In this document: one piece after another, positions 1 through 8,212 of the stretch
Layout of the letters: each line of letters opens with the position of its first letter
Position numbering within the stretch: position 1 is the first letter of the stretch
Origin: Prochlorococcus sp. AG-402-L23
Lineage (GTDB): Bacteria; Cyanobacteriota; Cyanobacteriia; PCC-6307; Cyanobiaceae
Reading direction: 5' to 3'
Length of the DNA: 34,459 bases
Assembly (NCBI GenBank): GCA_003216635.1
Contig: QCIO01000015.1
Location: forward strand, 1-34,459
The notes under the pieces: generated by a model
The model's input: the letters and a program-made list of their open reading frames with translations, nothing else
Told to the model about the DNA's origin: nothing
Databases searched by the model: none
Translations under genes and position numbers: made by a program

Positions 1-111
1 AAACTAACTACAAAAAATCAAAGAAAAAATGAATTAGTAGAACTTATCGGTGGAGGTTCTTGCGAAGTAAACGAATATGCTTCTAAACTTCTTGATCGCG
101 CAGCTGCGTAA
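1..111 (+). CDS. recN: DNA repair protein RecN, C-terminal fragment
   Basis: The window opens inside an open frame that ends in TAA at 109-111, leaving 36 residues. The visible tail contains ELIGGG followed by EYASKLLDRAAA, which resembles the extreme C-terminus of cyanobacterial RecN, where a Leu-Gly-Gly segment precedes a short terminal helix. RecN is an SMC-like ATPase used in double-strand break repair. The identification is a recollection of the family tail plus the neighbouring uvrA, a plausible repair-gene partner. No catalytic motif lies inside the window, so another gene cannot be excluded. uvrA follows after 54 bases on the same strand. Confidence 0.7.
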   Translation, partial: KLTTKNQRKNELVELIGGGSCEVNEYASKLLDRAAA

Positions 112-165
112 AATAGAAAAAATTCTACTATAATAACCTTTTTAAATCATATATTAGATTTAAAC

Positions 166-3069
166 ATGGTTAATAAACTTGATAGTAGTTTTGGGGAAGA
201 TAACTTAATTAATATTAGAGGAGCACGTCAGCATAATTTAAAAAATATTGATCTTTCTCTACCTAGAAATAAATTTATAGTTTTTACAGGTGTGAGTGGA
301 AGTGGTAAAAGTTCTCTAGCCTTTGATACTATTTTTGCTGAAGGACAAAGAAGATATGTTGAGAGTCTTTCGGCATACGCAAGGCAATTTTTGGGTCAAG
401 TAGATAAACCAGATGTTGATAATATTGAAGGTTTATCACCTGCTATTTCAATTGATCAAAAATCTACAAGTCATAATCCTCGATCAACAGTTGGAACAGT
501 AACAGAGATACAAGATTATTTAAGATTATTGTTTGGTCGTGCTGGTGAGCCGCATTGTCATCACTGCGGCATTCCAATTGCGCCTCAAACAATTGACGAA
601 ATGGTGGATCAAATTCTTCTATTACCAGAAGGAACAAGATACCAATTGTTGGCTCCTGTTGTAAGAGGTAAGAAAGGAACACATACAAAATTAATAAGTG
701 GACTAGCTGCTGAAGGATTCGCTAGGGTAAGAATCAATGGAGAGGTAAGAGAGCTTGCTGATAGTATTGATTTAGATAAAAATCAAATTCACAATATTGA
801 GGTAGTAGTAGATAGATTAATTGCAAGAGAAGGAATACAAGAAAGATTAAATGATTCTCTACAAACTTGTCTCAAAAGAGGCGATGGCTTAGCAATAGTA
901 GAAGTTGTTCCAAAAAAAGGAGAAAACTTACCTTCTAACTTAGAGAGAGAAAAACTTTACTCAGAAAATTATGCATGTCCTATACATGGCTCTATTGTTG
1001 AAGAACTTTCTCCTAGATTATTTTCTTTTAATAGCCCATATGGGGCCTGTCCAGATTGTCATGGGATTGGTTATTTAAAAAAATTTACTGCGGATAGAGT
1101 TATACCTGATAAAACATTGCCTGTTTATGCTGCAATAGCTCCTTGGAGTGAAAAAGATAATACTTATTACTTCTCTTTACTTTATTCAGTAGGACAAGCT
1201 TATGGTTTTGAATTAAAAACTCCTTGGAAAGATTTAAGTGATTTGCAAAAAAAAGTTCTTCTTTTGGGATCAGATAAACCAATATTAATTCAAGCTGATA
1301 GTCGTTTTAAAACTTCTAGTGGTTTTGAAAGACCTTTTGAGGGGATTTTGCCAATATTAGAAAGGCAATTGAATGAAGCTAATGGAGAATCAGTTAAACA
1401 AAAATTAGAAAAGTATCTAGAATTAGTACCCTGTAAGACATGTTCTGGAAAAAGATTAAGACCTGAAGCTTTGGCCGTTAAACTTGGTCCATACAACATT
1501 TCTGACTTAACTTCCATAAGCGTTTCTGAAACCCTAACTCACATAGAGCGTATCATGGGTTTAGGTACGACTGAGAACAAGAATATATCTTTATCAGAAA
1601 AACAAAAGCAGATAGGTGAATTGGTTTTAAAAGAGATACGTTTACGTTTGAAATTTTTAATTAATGTTGGTCTAGATTATTTAACTTTAGATAGACCAGC
1701 TATGACTTTGTCCGGTGGAGAAGCTCAGCGTATTAGATTAGCTACGCAAATTGGTGCAGGCCTTACTGGTGTTTTATATGTATTAGATGAACCAAGTATT
1801 GGTTTACATCAGAGAGATAATGACAGATTATTAGAAACATTAAAAAGTTTAAGAGATCTTGGAAATACTTTAGTTGTTGTTGAACATGACGAAGATACTA
1901 TGAAATCCGCAGATTATCTAGTAGATATTGGCCCAGGGGCAGGTATTTATGGTGGGGAAATTATCGCTAAGGGATCATATCAAGATTTACTTAAATCAGA
2001 GAGGTCATTAACTGGGGCTTATCTAAGTGGTAGGAAATCGATTCCTACTCCAAACGAACGTAGATCATCTGTTAAAAAAAGTTTAATTTTAAATAATTGC
2101 TCAAAAAATAATTTAAAGAATATATCTGTAGAATTTCCACTGGGAAGATTAGTTTCTGTAACTGGTGTTAGTGGTAGTGGCAAAAGTACTTTGATAAATG
2201 AATTACTTCACCCTGCTTTGTGTCATTCTCTAGGATTAAAAGTTCCTTTCCCGCAAGGTGTAGAAGAGTTAAAGGGTATAAAGGCAATTGATAAGGTTAT
2301 CGTTATTGATCAATCTCCAATAGGAAGAACACCAAGGTCAAACCCTGCAACCTATACAGGTGCATTTGATCCTATAAGGCAAATATTTACTGCCACAGTG
2401 GAAGCCAAAGCAAGGGGTTATCAGGCTGGCCAATTTAGTTTTAATGTGAAAGGAGGAAGATGCGAAGCGTGTAAAGGCCAGGGAGTTAATGTCATTGAAA
2501 TGAATTTTTTACCTGATGTGTATGTTCAATGTGAAGTATGTAAAGGAGCTCGCTTTAATAGGGAAACTCTTCAAGTTAAATACAAAGGTTTTAATATATC
2601 CGACGTTTTAGAGATGACTGTTGAACAAGCAGCAGAAACTTTCTCTGCTATACCTCAAGCTGCTGATAGATTATCTACTTTAGTAGATGTCGGCTTGGGA
2701 TATGTCAAATTAGGTCAACCAGCCCCTACATTATCTGGTGGAGAAGCTCAAAGAGTTAAGTTAGCTACAGAATTATCAAAAAGGGCTACTGGAAAAACTT
2801 TATATTTGATTGATGAACCAACTACAGGATTAAGTTTTTATGATGTTCATAAATTAATGGATGTAATACAACGTTTGGTAGATAAAGGTAATTCAGTAAT
2901 TGTTATTGAACATAATCTTGATGTTATTAGATGCTCGGACTGGATCATCGATTTAGGGCCTGATGGAGGTAATAAAGGGGGAGAAATTATTGCAGAAGGT
3001 ATTCCTGAGGATGTAGCGAGACATCCCACAAGCCATACAGCAAAATATCTTAAAAAGGTTCTAAAATAA
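166..3069 (+). CDS. uvrA: UvrABC excinuclease subunit A
   Basis: This is the damage-recognition ATPase of nucleotide excision repair; it scans DNA as a dimer, loads UvrB and acts in the cytoplasm. The 967 residues are full length for the family. Two ABC ATPase modules are visible. The first has Walker A GVSGSGKSS near residues 42-50 and signature LSGGEAQR near 515. The second has Walker A GVSGSGKST near 668 and signature LSGGEAQR near 856. Zinc-binding CxxC pairs are present: CHHC near 132, CPDC in the middle, and CEAC and CEVC near 767-790, the last pair forming the C-terminal zinc finger needed for damage discrimination. The ATG at 166 gives the usual short N-terminal lead before the conserved IRGARQHNLK stretch. 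It lies 54 bases after recN and has no clear Shine-Dalgarno sequence. Confidence 0.97.
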   Translation: MVNKLDSSFGEDNLINIRGARQHNLKNIDLSLPRNKFIVFTGVSGSGKSSLAFDTIFAEGQRRYVESLSAYARQFLGQVDKPDVDNIEGLSPAISIDQKSTSHNPRSTVGTVTEIQDYLRLLFGRAGEPHCHHCGIPIAPQTIDEMVDQILLLPEGTRYQLLAPVVRGKKGTHTKLISGLAAEGFARVRINGEVRELADSIDLDKNQIHNIEVVVDRLIAREGIQERLNDSLQTCLKRGDGLAIVEVVPKKGENLPSNLEREKLYSENYACPIHGSIVEELSPRLFSFNSPYGACPDCHGIGYLKKFTADRVIPDKTLPVYAAIAPWSEKDNTYYFSLLYSVGQAYGFELKTPWKDLSDLQKKVLLLGSDKPILIQADSRFKTSSGFERPFEGILPILERQLNEANGESVKQKLEKYLELVPCKTCSGKRLRPEALAVKLGPYNISDLTSISVSETLTHIERIMGLGTTENKNISLSEKQKQIGELVLKEIRLRLKFLINVGLDYLTLDRPAMTLSGGEAQRIRLATQIGAGLTGVLYVLDEPSIGLHQRDNDRLLETLKSLRDLGNTLVVVEHDEDTMKSADYLVDIGPGAGIYGGEIIAKGSYQDLLKSERSLTGAYLSGRKSIPTPNERRSSVKKSLILNNCSKNNLKNISVEFPLGRLVSVTGVSGSGKSTLINELLHPALCHSLGLKVPFPQGVEELKGIKAIDKVIVIDQSPIGRTPRSNPATYTGAFDPIRQIFTATVEAKARGYQAGQFSFNVKGGRCEACKGQGVNVIEMNFLPDVYVQCEVCKGARFNRETLQVKYKGFNISDVLEMTVEQAAETFSAIPQAADRLSTLVDVGLGYVKLGQPAPTLSGGEAQRVKLATELSKRATGKTLYLIDEPTTGLSFYDVHKLMDVIQRLVDKGNSVIVIEHNLDVIRCSDWIIDLGPDGGNKGGEIIAEGIPEDVARHPTSHTAKYLKKVLK

Positions 3070-3268
3070 GAATAATCTTGTTGTATTTCTTTGTATTTTT
3101 AACTTTCTAAGCAAAACGAAATTTTTTTAGAGGGATATAAAATGAGTCTATAACTGCTTTTGAAAAACTTTTGCATTAAAAAAATTTAAAATCATAATGC
3201 TTTCTTAATATTTCCTTAGGAAATTCAGCTTATTTGTATTAAAGACCGTTGATTGGAAAATTTGTTGA
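3070..3268 (+). promoter_or_regulatory. Leader and probable promoter region of sps
   Basis: These 199 AT-rich bases separate uvrA from the glycosyltransferase gene. A TATAAA box lies at 3136-3141 and a TATTAA box at 3237-3242, so more than one promoter is possible. Two inverted repeats are visible: GCATTA at 3173-3178 with TAATGC at 3195-3200, and a 15-base palindrome (ATTTCCT-T-AGGAAAT) at 3210-3224, where the -35 region of the second box would lie. I see no convincing intrinsic terminator for uvrA and no RNA gene. Regulatory roles are inferred from position only. Confidence 0.4.
3210..3224. repeat. 15-base palindrome upstream of sps
   Basis: The bases read ATTTCCT, a central T, then AGGAAAT, giving perfect 7-base arms. 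The palindrome lies 12 bases before a TATTAA box at 3237-3242 and 44 bases before the sps start codon, a placement compatible with an operator. No known regulator site was recognised in it. Confidence 0.4.
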
Positions 3269-4678
3269 ATGAGATTAAAATTTTTACATCTACATCTTCA
3301 TGGTCTTATACGTTCTAAAAATCTTGAATTAGGTAGGGACGCAGATACAGGAGGGCAAACACAATACGTTTTAGAGTTAGTCAAAAGTTTGGCTAATACT
3401 TCAGAAGTTGATCAAGTTGATTTAGTCACTCGTTTAATCAACGATCCTAAAGTTGACGATGAATATTCTCAAGAAGAAGAATTTGTAGAACCTGGAGTTA
3501 AAATTTTAAGATTTAAATTTGGACCTAATAAATATTTAAGAAAGGAATTACTTTGGTCTTATTTGGACGATTTAACTGAAAGTCTTCTCTTTTACTATAA
3601 AAAAAATAAAAAGCCTAATTTTATTCATGCACATTACGCAGATGCTGGATATGTAGGCGTTAAACTAAGTAAATCCTTAAATGTCCCACTTATTTTTACT
3701 GGTCATTCTTTAGGAAGAGAAAAAAAGAGGAAATTACTTGATACTGGTTTAAAAACTAATCAAATAGAAAAGCTTTATTCCATAAGTAAAAGAATTGAGG
3801 CAGAAGAAAATGCATTAGAGAAAGCAGATATTGTTGTTACAAGCACTAAACAAGAATCCGTTTATCAATATTCCCAATATTCTTCTTTTGCATCTCACAA
3901 AGCCAAAGTGATTCCGCCTGGTGTTGATCATAATAAGTTTCACCATATTCACTCGACAACAGAGACAGCTGAAATTGATATTATGATGAACCCTTTTCTA
4001 AAGGATTCTACTAAACCTCCATTATTAGCTATTTCTAGAGCTGTACGAAGAAAAAATATACCTTCTTTGATTGAGGCATACGGAAGATCTGAAAAATTAA
4101 AGAGAAAAACTAATTTAATTTTGATTTTGGGTTGTAGAGATAGTACTTCAAAACTTGACTCTCAACAAAAAGAGGTATTCCATAATATTTTTGAAGCTAT
4201 TGATAAATATAATTTGTACGGAAAAGTAGCTTATCCAAAAAAGCATATTCCAAGTCAGATCCCTGCTTTATATAGGTGGGCTGCTAGCAGAGGCGGTGTA
4301 TTTGTAAATCCAGCTTTAACAGAGCCTTTTGGTTTAACCCTTCTTGAAGCTTCTTCATGTGGATTGCCAATAATATCAACAAATGACGGTGGACCAAAAG
4401 AAATTCACTCAAAATGTGAAAATGGACTTCTAGTAGATGTTACTGATATTAATGAATTGAAAGTTGTTCTTGAAAAAGGAATTTCTAATAATAATCAGTG
4501 GAAGTTATGGAGTAGAAATGGAATTGAGGGTGTTAATAGGCACTTTAGTTGGAACACTCATGTACGCAATTATTTATCAATACTCACAGAAGAGTTTTCA
4601 AGGTTAAATAGTTATTCTTCCTCTGATATTAAACAGAGTTGTTTAAAAGGAAGTTCCTCACTAATAAAACCCCACTGA
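3269..4678 (+). CDS. sps: Sucrose-phosphate synthase, glycosyltransferase domain only
   Basis: This GT-B fold, family 4 glycosyltransferase most likely transfers glucose from a nucleotide sugar to fructose 6-phosphate, giving sucrose 6-phosphate for compatible-solute synthesis. The N-terminus HLHGLIR followed by GRDADTGGQTQYVLEL near residues 22-38 is the sugar-acceptor signature of sucrose-phosphate synthases. Further on come HAHYADAG, TGHSLG, and the donor-site block NPALTEPFGLTLLEA near 347-362. The protein has 469 residues and ends soon after the second Rossmann domain, so the C-terminal HAD phosphatase-like domain found in longer cyanobacterial versions (about 700 residues) is absent. 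A separate sucrose-6-phosphate phosphatase would be needed. Sucrose synthase is a less likely alternative. The last 67 bases overlap a convergent small gene. Confidence 0.85.
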   Translation: MRLKFLHLHLHGLIRSKNLELGRDADTGGQTQYVLELVKSLANTSEVDQVDLVTRLINDPKVDDEYSQEEEFVEPGVKILRFKFGPNKYLRKELLWSYLDDLTESLLFYYKKNKKPNFIHAHYADAGYVGVKLSKSLNVPLIFTGHSLGREKKRKLLDTGLKTNQIEKLYSISKRIEAEENALEKADIVVTSTKQESVYQYSQYSSFASHKAKVIPPGVDHNKFHHIHSTTETAEIDIMMNPFLKDSTKPPLLAISRAVRRKNIPSLIEAYGRSEKLKRKTNLILILGCRDSTSKLDSQQKEVFHNIFEAIDKYNLYGKVAYPKKHIPSQIPALYRWAASRGGVFVNPALTEPFGLTLLEASSCGLPIISTNDGGPKEIHSKCENGLLVDVTDINELKVVLEKGISNNNQWKLWSRNGIEGVNRHFSWNTHVRNYLSILTEEFSRLNSYSSSDIKQSCLKGSSSLIKPH

Positions 4679-4857
4679 TCAAATACTTTAGGATCGGGAT
4701 GGAGAATTAGTTGATTGTTATGAGTTTTCTTTAATTTGAAGCCTTTTTTAGAAAGTTTTTTCATTAAGTTGGCAGTTTCTTCAAATCTTGATGCCATTGC
4801 ATCAAGACTTGAGCAGTCACTGGTTAATCCATTATCTTTCCATGTAAAAAAACTCAT
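4612..4857 (-). CDS. Small conserved-looking cyanobacterial protein of unknown function
   Basis: This gene encodes 81 residues and starts at ATG 4857. It is soluble, with no signal peptide or membrane segment. The sequence alternates a predicted helix (SLDAMASRFEETANLMKKL, near residues 17-35) with a basic strand-like stretch (GFKLKKTHNNQLILHPD) and ends acidic. The layout suggests a small alpha/beta protein, and I recall similar short proteins in marine Synechococcus, but I cannot name a family. Its 3' end overlaps the convergent sps gene by 67 bases, so each stop codon lies inside the other gene. mraY ends only 9 bases upstream on the same strand, so the two probably share a transcript. Function unknown. 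Confidence 0.7.
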   Translation of the reverse strand: MSFFTWKDNGLTSDCSSLDAMASRFEETANLMKKLSKKGFKLKKTHNNQLILHPDPKVFDQWGFISEELPFKQLCLISEEE

Positions 4858-4866
4858 AAAAATTTT

Positions 4867-5943
4867 TTAAAGATTGATTTTTAAAACTATACCTAAAATT
4901 ACAAGTAAAATGTTGATTTTCCAAAAATTTTCAACTATTTTATGTTCCTTCATTCCTTTAAGTTCAAAATGGTGATGAAGAGGAGACATTAAAAATATAC
5001 GTTTACCCCTGTGAAATAATTTTTTTGTAATCTTAAAAAAACCTACTTGAATCATTACGGATAAAGATTCAATAATAAATATTCCTGAGAAAATAGATAA
5101 GGTAAAAATGCTATCGGTTAATAACGCTATAGAACCCAGAATTGCACCAATACTTAGAGATCCTGTGTCACCCATAAATATTTTTGCAGGATAACTATTG
5201 TATTTGAGGAATCCTAAGCATATGCCTGACATTGAATAACATAAGATACTGAAAACAAAAAGTTCTTTTTGTTCTTTCATTAATATCTCTGTTCCTAATC
5301 CATAAAAGACGATTCCACTGCATCCAGCTGCTAATCCATCTAGTCCATCAGTCAAATTCACTGAATTACTTATTCCAACTAGTACTAAAAAAGAAATGGG
5401 TAATATAAAAATATTCATATTTATTCCCCAGGATTCAGATATTGTTATTAATGGATTTATTAAATTTTTTTCATAGGCTAACAATATAAAAATTATTGAG
5501 ATAATACTTTGTAAAATAAATTTTTCTTTTGTTCTTAATCCTGTATTTTCTTTGTTTTTAATACTTAAATAATCATCTAAAAACCCTGTAATAAAGAAAC
5601 CAAAAATAGTAAGCAATAAAAGAAATAATTTTAGAGAACCTAAATTGATAGTCATTATTAAAAGAAAAATTAAAAAGGGGATTATCATAAAAACCCCACC
5701 CATTGTTGGGGTATCACTTTTTTTATAATGACTGGCAGGACCCTCAGTTCTAATATTTTGAAGTAAATTTAATTTTCTGATTATTTCTAGACCATTCTTT
5801 GTTGTTAATAAAGAAATAAAAAAAAATAATATGAAAACTCCGACAGGAATAAAATTATTAAAAAAATAGGAGGTTACTATTAAAGCAAAAATATTTAATA
5901 TTAATAACGATTTAAAGTTAAACTGTTTAATCTTCCCAATCAT
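4867..5943 (-). CDS. mraY: Phospho-N-acetylmuramoyl-pentapeptide-transferase
   Basis: MraY transfers phospho-MurNAc-pentapeptide from UDP to undecaprenyl phosphate, making lipid I at the cytoplasmic membrane. The 358 residues contain about ten hydrophobic segments. Catalytic landmarks are all present: the Asp pair in FLDDYLS at 123-124, NLTDGLDGLA at 196-205, GDTGS at 258-262, and the histidine cluster PLHHHFE at 321-327. The Mg2+ and nucleotide-binding residues therefore look intact. The start codon (ATG at 5943) lies inside the end of the upstream DUF3134-like gene, a 17-base overlap that suggests translational coupling. It is not in a dcw (mur/fts) cluster here. Confidence 0.97.
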   Translation of the reverse strand: MIGKIKQFNFKSLLILNIFALIVTSYFFNNFIPVGVFILFFFISLLTTKNGLEIIRKLNLLQNIRTEGPASHYKKSDTPTMGGVFMIIPFLIFLLIMTINLGSLKLFLLLLTIFGFFITGFLDDYLSIKNKENTGLRTKEKFILQSIISIIFILLAYEKNLINPLITISESWGINMNIFILPISFLVLVGISNSVNLTDGLDGLAAGCSGIVFYGLGTEILMKEQKELFVFSILCYSMSGICLGFLKYNSYPAKIFMGDTGSLSIGAILGSIALLTDSIFTLSIFSGIFIIESLSVMIQVGFFKITKKLFHRGKRIFLMSPLHHHFELKGMKEHKIVENFWKINILLVILGIVLKINL

Positions 5944-6205
5944 CTTCTGAAGAGTCTTCTTCAGTCTTATAATCTTCCTTTTCTCCCATTAGCGCTGAAA
6001 GTTCTTCCTCTTCTATAGTGCTAATTTCTTGTGAATCTCCTTCTTTTTCTGCTACAAGTCTTCCTGTACTTTCTAGCCAAGATAGCAGATCAGGTTCATC
6101 TCTTAATGGCAAAACAGGAGCTGGATCATTTCTGTGGTAGCAAGTTAAAGCTGGGTTGACTTCAGCAATATCATCTAATCTAAGTTTTAGTTTATTTGAG
6201 TCCAT
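5927..6205 (-). CDS. DUF3134-like cyanobacterial protein
   Basis: The protein has 92 residues from ATG 6205. The central block NPALTCYHRNDPAPVLPLR followed by LLSWLESTGRL (about residues 17-48) matches what I recall of the cyanobacterial DUF3134 family, which has no assigned function. The last 40 residues are strongly acidic and rich in Glu, Asp and Ser, ending EDDWED, and are probably disordered. No membrane segment or signal peptide is visible. Its end overlaps the start of mraY by 17 bases, so the two are almost certainly co-transcribed. A role linked to cell wall synthesis would be a guess from position only. The family name is from memory and should be checked by profile search. Confidence 0.75.
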   Translation of the reverse strand: MDSNKLKLRLDDIAEVNPALTCYHRNDPAPVLPLRDEPDLLSWLESTGRLVAEKEGDSQEISTIEEEELSALMGEKEDYKTEEDSSEDDWED

Positions 6206-6258
6206 TAAAAATTATGTTCTATATATAAGATAATACATAATGATGCCTACAAAAAACT
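6206..6258. promoter_or_regulatory. Divergent promoter region, DUF3134-mraY / small membrane protein-argG
   Basis: These 53 bases are the only spacer between two divergent transcripts. They contain TATATATAAGATAATACATAAT, in which -10-like hexamers can be read on either strand. The two promoters would have to overlap. No operator repeat stands out. Confidence 0.4.
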
Positions 6259-6453
6259 TTGTTTGATAAAGCAAATTTAAAATACTTTTTTATCTGGCTA
6301 ATTTCATTGTTGCTATCTGGTTTATTTAAACTTATTGGATACTTGAATCCTAATGTTTTAATAATTAATAACTTTCTTCTCTTGTTATTAGTTTTTAGTC
6401 CATCTCTTTTAGTTACAATAATATTAGTTTTTAATAAGTTTTCAAATTCTTAA
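6259..6453 (+). CDS. Small hydrophobic membrane protein, TTG start
   Basis: A 64-residue frame begins with TTG at 6259 and ends in TAA. An in-frame TGA at 6241-6243 leaves no ATG or GTG, so TTG is the only standard start. Two hydrophobic stretches, about residues 9-28 and 32-59, are separated by LIGYLNPN, suggesting a two-helix hairpin in the membrane. One basic residue cluster precedes the first helix. It lies 36 bases before argG on the same strand and could share its promoter. No family was recognised. In AT-rich DNA hydrophobic frames can arise by chance (TTT and TTA codons), so the call depends on conservation in relatives. The position between a divergent promoter and argG favours a real gene. 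Confidence 0.5.
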   Translation: MFDKANLKYFFIWLISLLLSGLFKLIGYLNPNVLIINNFLLLLLVFSPSLLVTIILVFNKFSNS

Positions 6454-6476
6454 TTACTTCAAAAATTTAAATTTAT

Positions 6477-6480
6477 GGAG
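6477..6480 (+). promoter_or_regulatory. Shine-Dalgarno sequence of argG
   Basis: GGAG lies nine bases before the argG ATG at 6490. It fixes that start, and is notable because most genes in this window lack a recognisable ribosome-binding site. Confidence 0.55.
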
Positions 6481-6489
6481 CAAATTTAA

Positions 6490-7704
6490 ATGCAGCAGAT
6501 AAAAAAAGTTGTACTAGCTTATTCTGGTGGGGTAGATACGAGCGTCTGTATTCCATATTTAAAGAATGAATATGGAATTTTAGATGTTGTTACTTTTGTA
6601 GCAGATCTTGGACAAGGCGAGGATTTAGAACTTATTAGGCAAAAAGCTTTAAATTCTGGTGCATCTAAATCAATCGTTGGTAATTTAGTTAATAGTTTTG
6701 TTGAGAGATACGCTTTTCCAGCTATTAGAGCAAATGCATTATATTTAGATAAATACCCTTTATCTACTGCTCTTGCTAGGCCTTTAATTGCTGAAAATCT
6801 CGTTAATATCGCTAGAGAGATTAATGCCGATGCAGTAGCTCATGGATGCACTGGTAAAGGGAATGATCAAGTTCGGTTTGATTTAGCAATTAATGCTTTA
6901 GGCCCTGATTTAAAAATAATTACTCCTGCAAGGGAGTGGAATATGAGTAGAGAAGAGGCAATAGTGTATGGAGAAAAATTTGGTATTCCTGCCCCTGTTT
7001 CAAAAAAGTCACCATATTCAATAGACGTTAACTTACTTGGTAGGAGTATTGAAGCAGGCATATTAGAAAACCCAATGCAAGAAGCACCTGAGGATATATT
7101 TTCGATGACATCATCAATTGATAATTCACCTGATTCCCATCAAGATATAGAAATTGTTTTTAAAAATGGGTTTCCAGTTGGAATTAATGATGAATTTTTA
7201 ACTCCAGTAGAGATTATTCAAAAAGCTAATTATCTCGCAGGTAATAACGGTTTTGGAAGAATAGATATGATTGAAGATCGAGTAGTAGGAATTAAAAGTA
7301 GAGAGATTTACGAAACACCTGGTCTCTTACTTTTAATCAAAGCTCACAAAGAATTAGAGAGCATAACATTAAACCCCGATGTTGTAGATTTCAAAGGAAT
7401 AGTGGAAAAAAAATGGGGTCAGTTAGTCTATCAAGGTTTTTGGTTTGGACCTCTTAAAGAAAGTTTAGATGCATTTATATCATCGACTCAAACTTCAGTT
7501 AATGGAAGAGTAAAAATTAGACTTCATAAGGGGAACGCAATAGTAATTGGGAGAATGTCTGAAGATAATTCACTTTACAGGGAAGATTTGGCAACATATA
7601 GCAAAGATGATGTTTTTAATCATTCTTTAGCAGAGGGTTTTATTTATATGTGGGGTATGTCTAATAAAATATGGGCTGAGTTAAATTCAAAAACAAAAGA
7701 TTAA
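6490..7704 (+). CDS. argG: Argininosuccinate synthase
   Basis: ArgG condenses citrulline and aspartate with ATP to argininosuccinate, the penultimate arginine step, in the cytoplasm. The 404 residues match the usual length of about 400. The N-terminal PP-loop [10 protein letters not shown] (about residues 10-19) binds ATP. Downstream are [14 protein letters not shown] near 118-131 and the citrulline/aspartate-binding stretch TPAREW with [15 protein letters not shown] near 167-185. All are typical and intact. The ATG at 6490 follows GGAG. The stop lies three bases from the convergent end of rpsF. No ARG-box-like palindrome was seen upstream. Confidence 0.98.
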   Translation: MQQIKKVVLAYSGGVDTSVCIPYLKNEYGILDVVTFVADLGQGEDLELIRQKALNSGASKSIVGNLVNSFVERYAFPAIRANALYLDKYPLSTALARPLIAENLVNIAREINADAVAHGCTGKGNDQVRFDLAINALGPDLKIITPAREWNMSREEAIVYGEKFGIPAPVSKKSPYSIDVNLLGRSIEAGILENPMQEAPEDIFSMTSSIDNSPDSHQDIEIVFKNGFPVGINDEFLTPVEIIQKANYLAGNNGFGRIDMIEDRVVGIKSREIYETPGLLLLIKAHKELESITLNPDVVDFKGIVEKKWGQLVYQGFWFGPLKESLDAFISSTQTSVNGRVKIRLHKGNAIVIGRMSEDNSLYREDLATYSKDDVFNHSLAEGFIYMWGMSNKIWAELNSKTKD

Positions 7705-7707
7705 CAT

Positions 7708-8169
7708 TTAAGATTCTGTATTTTCTTTAGTTTTAGTATCATCTTTTCTTGAAGTTGAACTATCTGCAATTGCTACTGGTTGTTTTTCTTTAGATTCAAC
7801 TTTGACTTCTGGTTTTTCTTTATTCTCTGCTTGAGATGTATTCTTGTTCGAAGGTCTTGGTGTTGGCAAAGGACCCTCTTGTTTAACAGTCATGTATCTA
7901 ATAACATCTTCACTTAGTCTCATTGCTTTTTCAATTTTGAAAATATGTTGCCCATCACCTTGATGACTTAGTTGCACGTAAATACCTTCTCTATGTTTTG
8001 CTATTTGATAGGCTAATCTTCTCTTGCCTCTCATTTGACTATCAAGAATAGTACCGCCAAATTCTTCTAAGAGCTTATTGTATTTATCAATGTGATTAGT
8101 TACTTCATCTTCCGCAATGTCTGGGCGGAGGATATACATGGTTTCGTAATAAGATTGTTGATCTTTCAT
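7708..8169 (-). CDS. rpsF: 30S ribosomal protein S6 with a long charged tail
   Basis: S6 is a small-subunit protein that binds with S18 to the platform of the 16S rRNA. The core ([41 protein letters not shown]) covers the first 100 residues and is typical. After it comes a tail of about 55 residues rich in Lys, Glu, Ser and Pro with no predicted fold; E. coli S6 also has a variable tail, but shorter. I place the start at ATG 8169 (153 residues, MKDQQSYY). A frame opening at TTG 8181 adds only four residues and is less likely. rpsR is not adjacent here. A six-base-pair hairpin lies just upstream and may be a leader structure. The gene converges on argG with a 3-base gap. Confidence 0.97.
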   Translation of the reverse strand: MKDQQSYYETMYILRPDIAEDEVTNHIDKYNKLLEEFGGTILDSQMRGKRRLAYQIAKHREGIYVQLSHQGDGQHIFKIEKAMRLSEDVIRYMTVKQEGPLPTPRPSNKNTSQAENKEKPEVKVESKEKQPVAIADSSTSRKDDTKTKENTES

Positions 8170-8189
8170 AGTTTCAGACAAGGTCTTTG

Positions 8190-8212
8190 GCTCATAAATT
8201 GGTGTGATGAGC
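8190..8212 (-). promoter_or_regulatory. Possible hairpin in the rpsF leader
   Basis: On the minus strand GCTCAT and ATGAGC form a perfect 6-base-pair stem around an 11-base loop (CACACCAATTT), ending about 20 bases before the rpsF ATG. In several phyla S6 with S18 represses its own mRNA through a leader structure. This hairpin is a candidate for such control, but I could not match it to the published motif. Confidence 0.3.

Noticed and set aside
3070-3268. tRNA or small RNA gene in the longest early gap
   Set aside because: No cloverleaf, no GC-rich stems and no terminator; only weak palindromes and promoter-like boxes.
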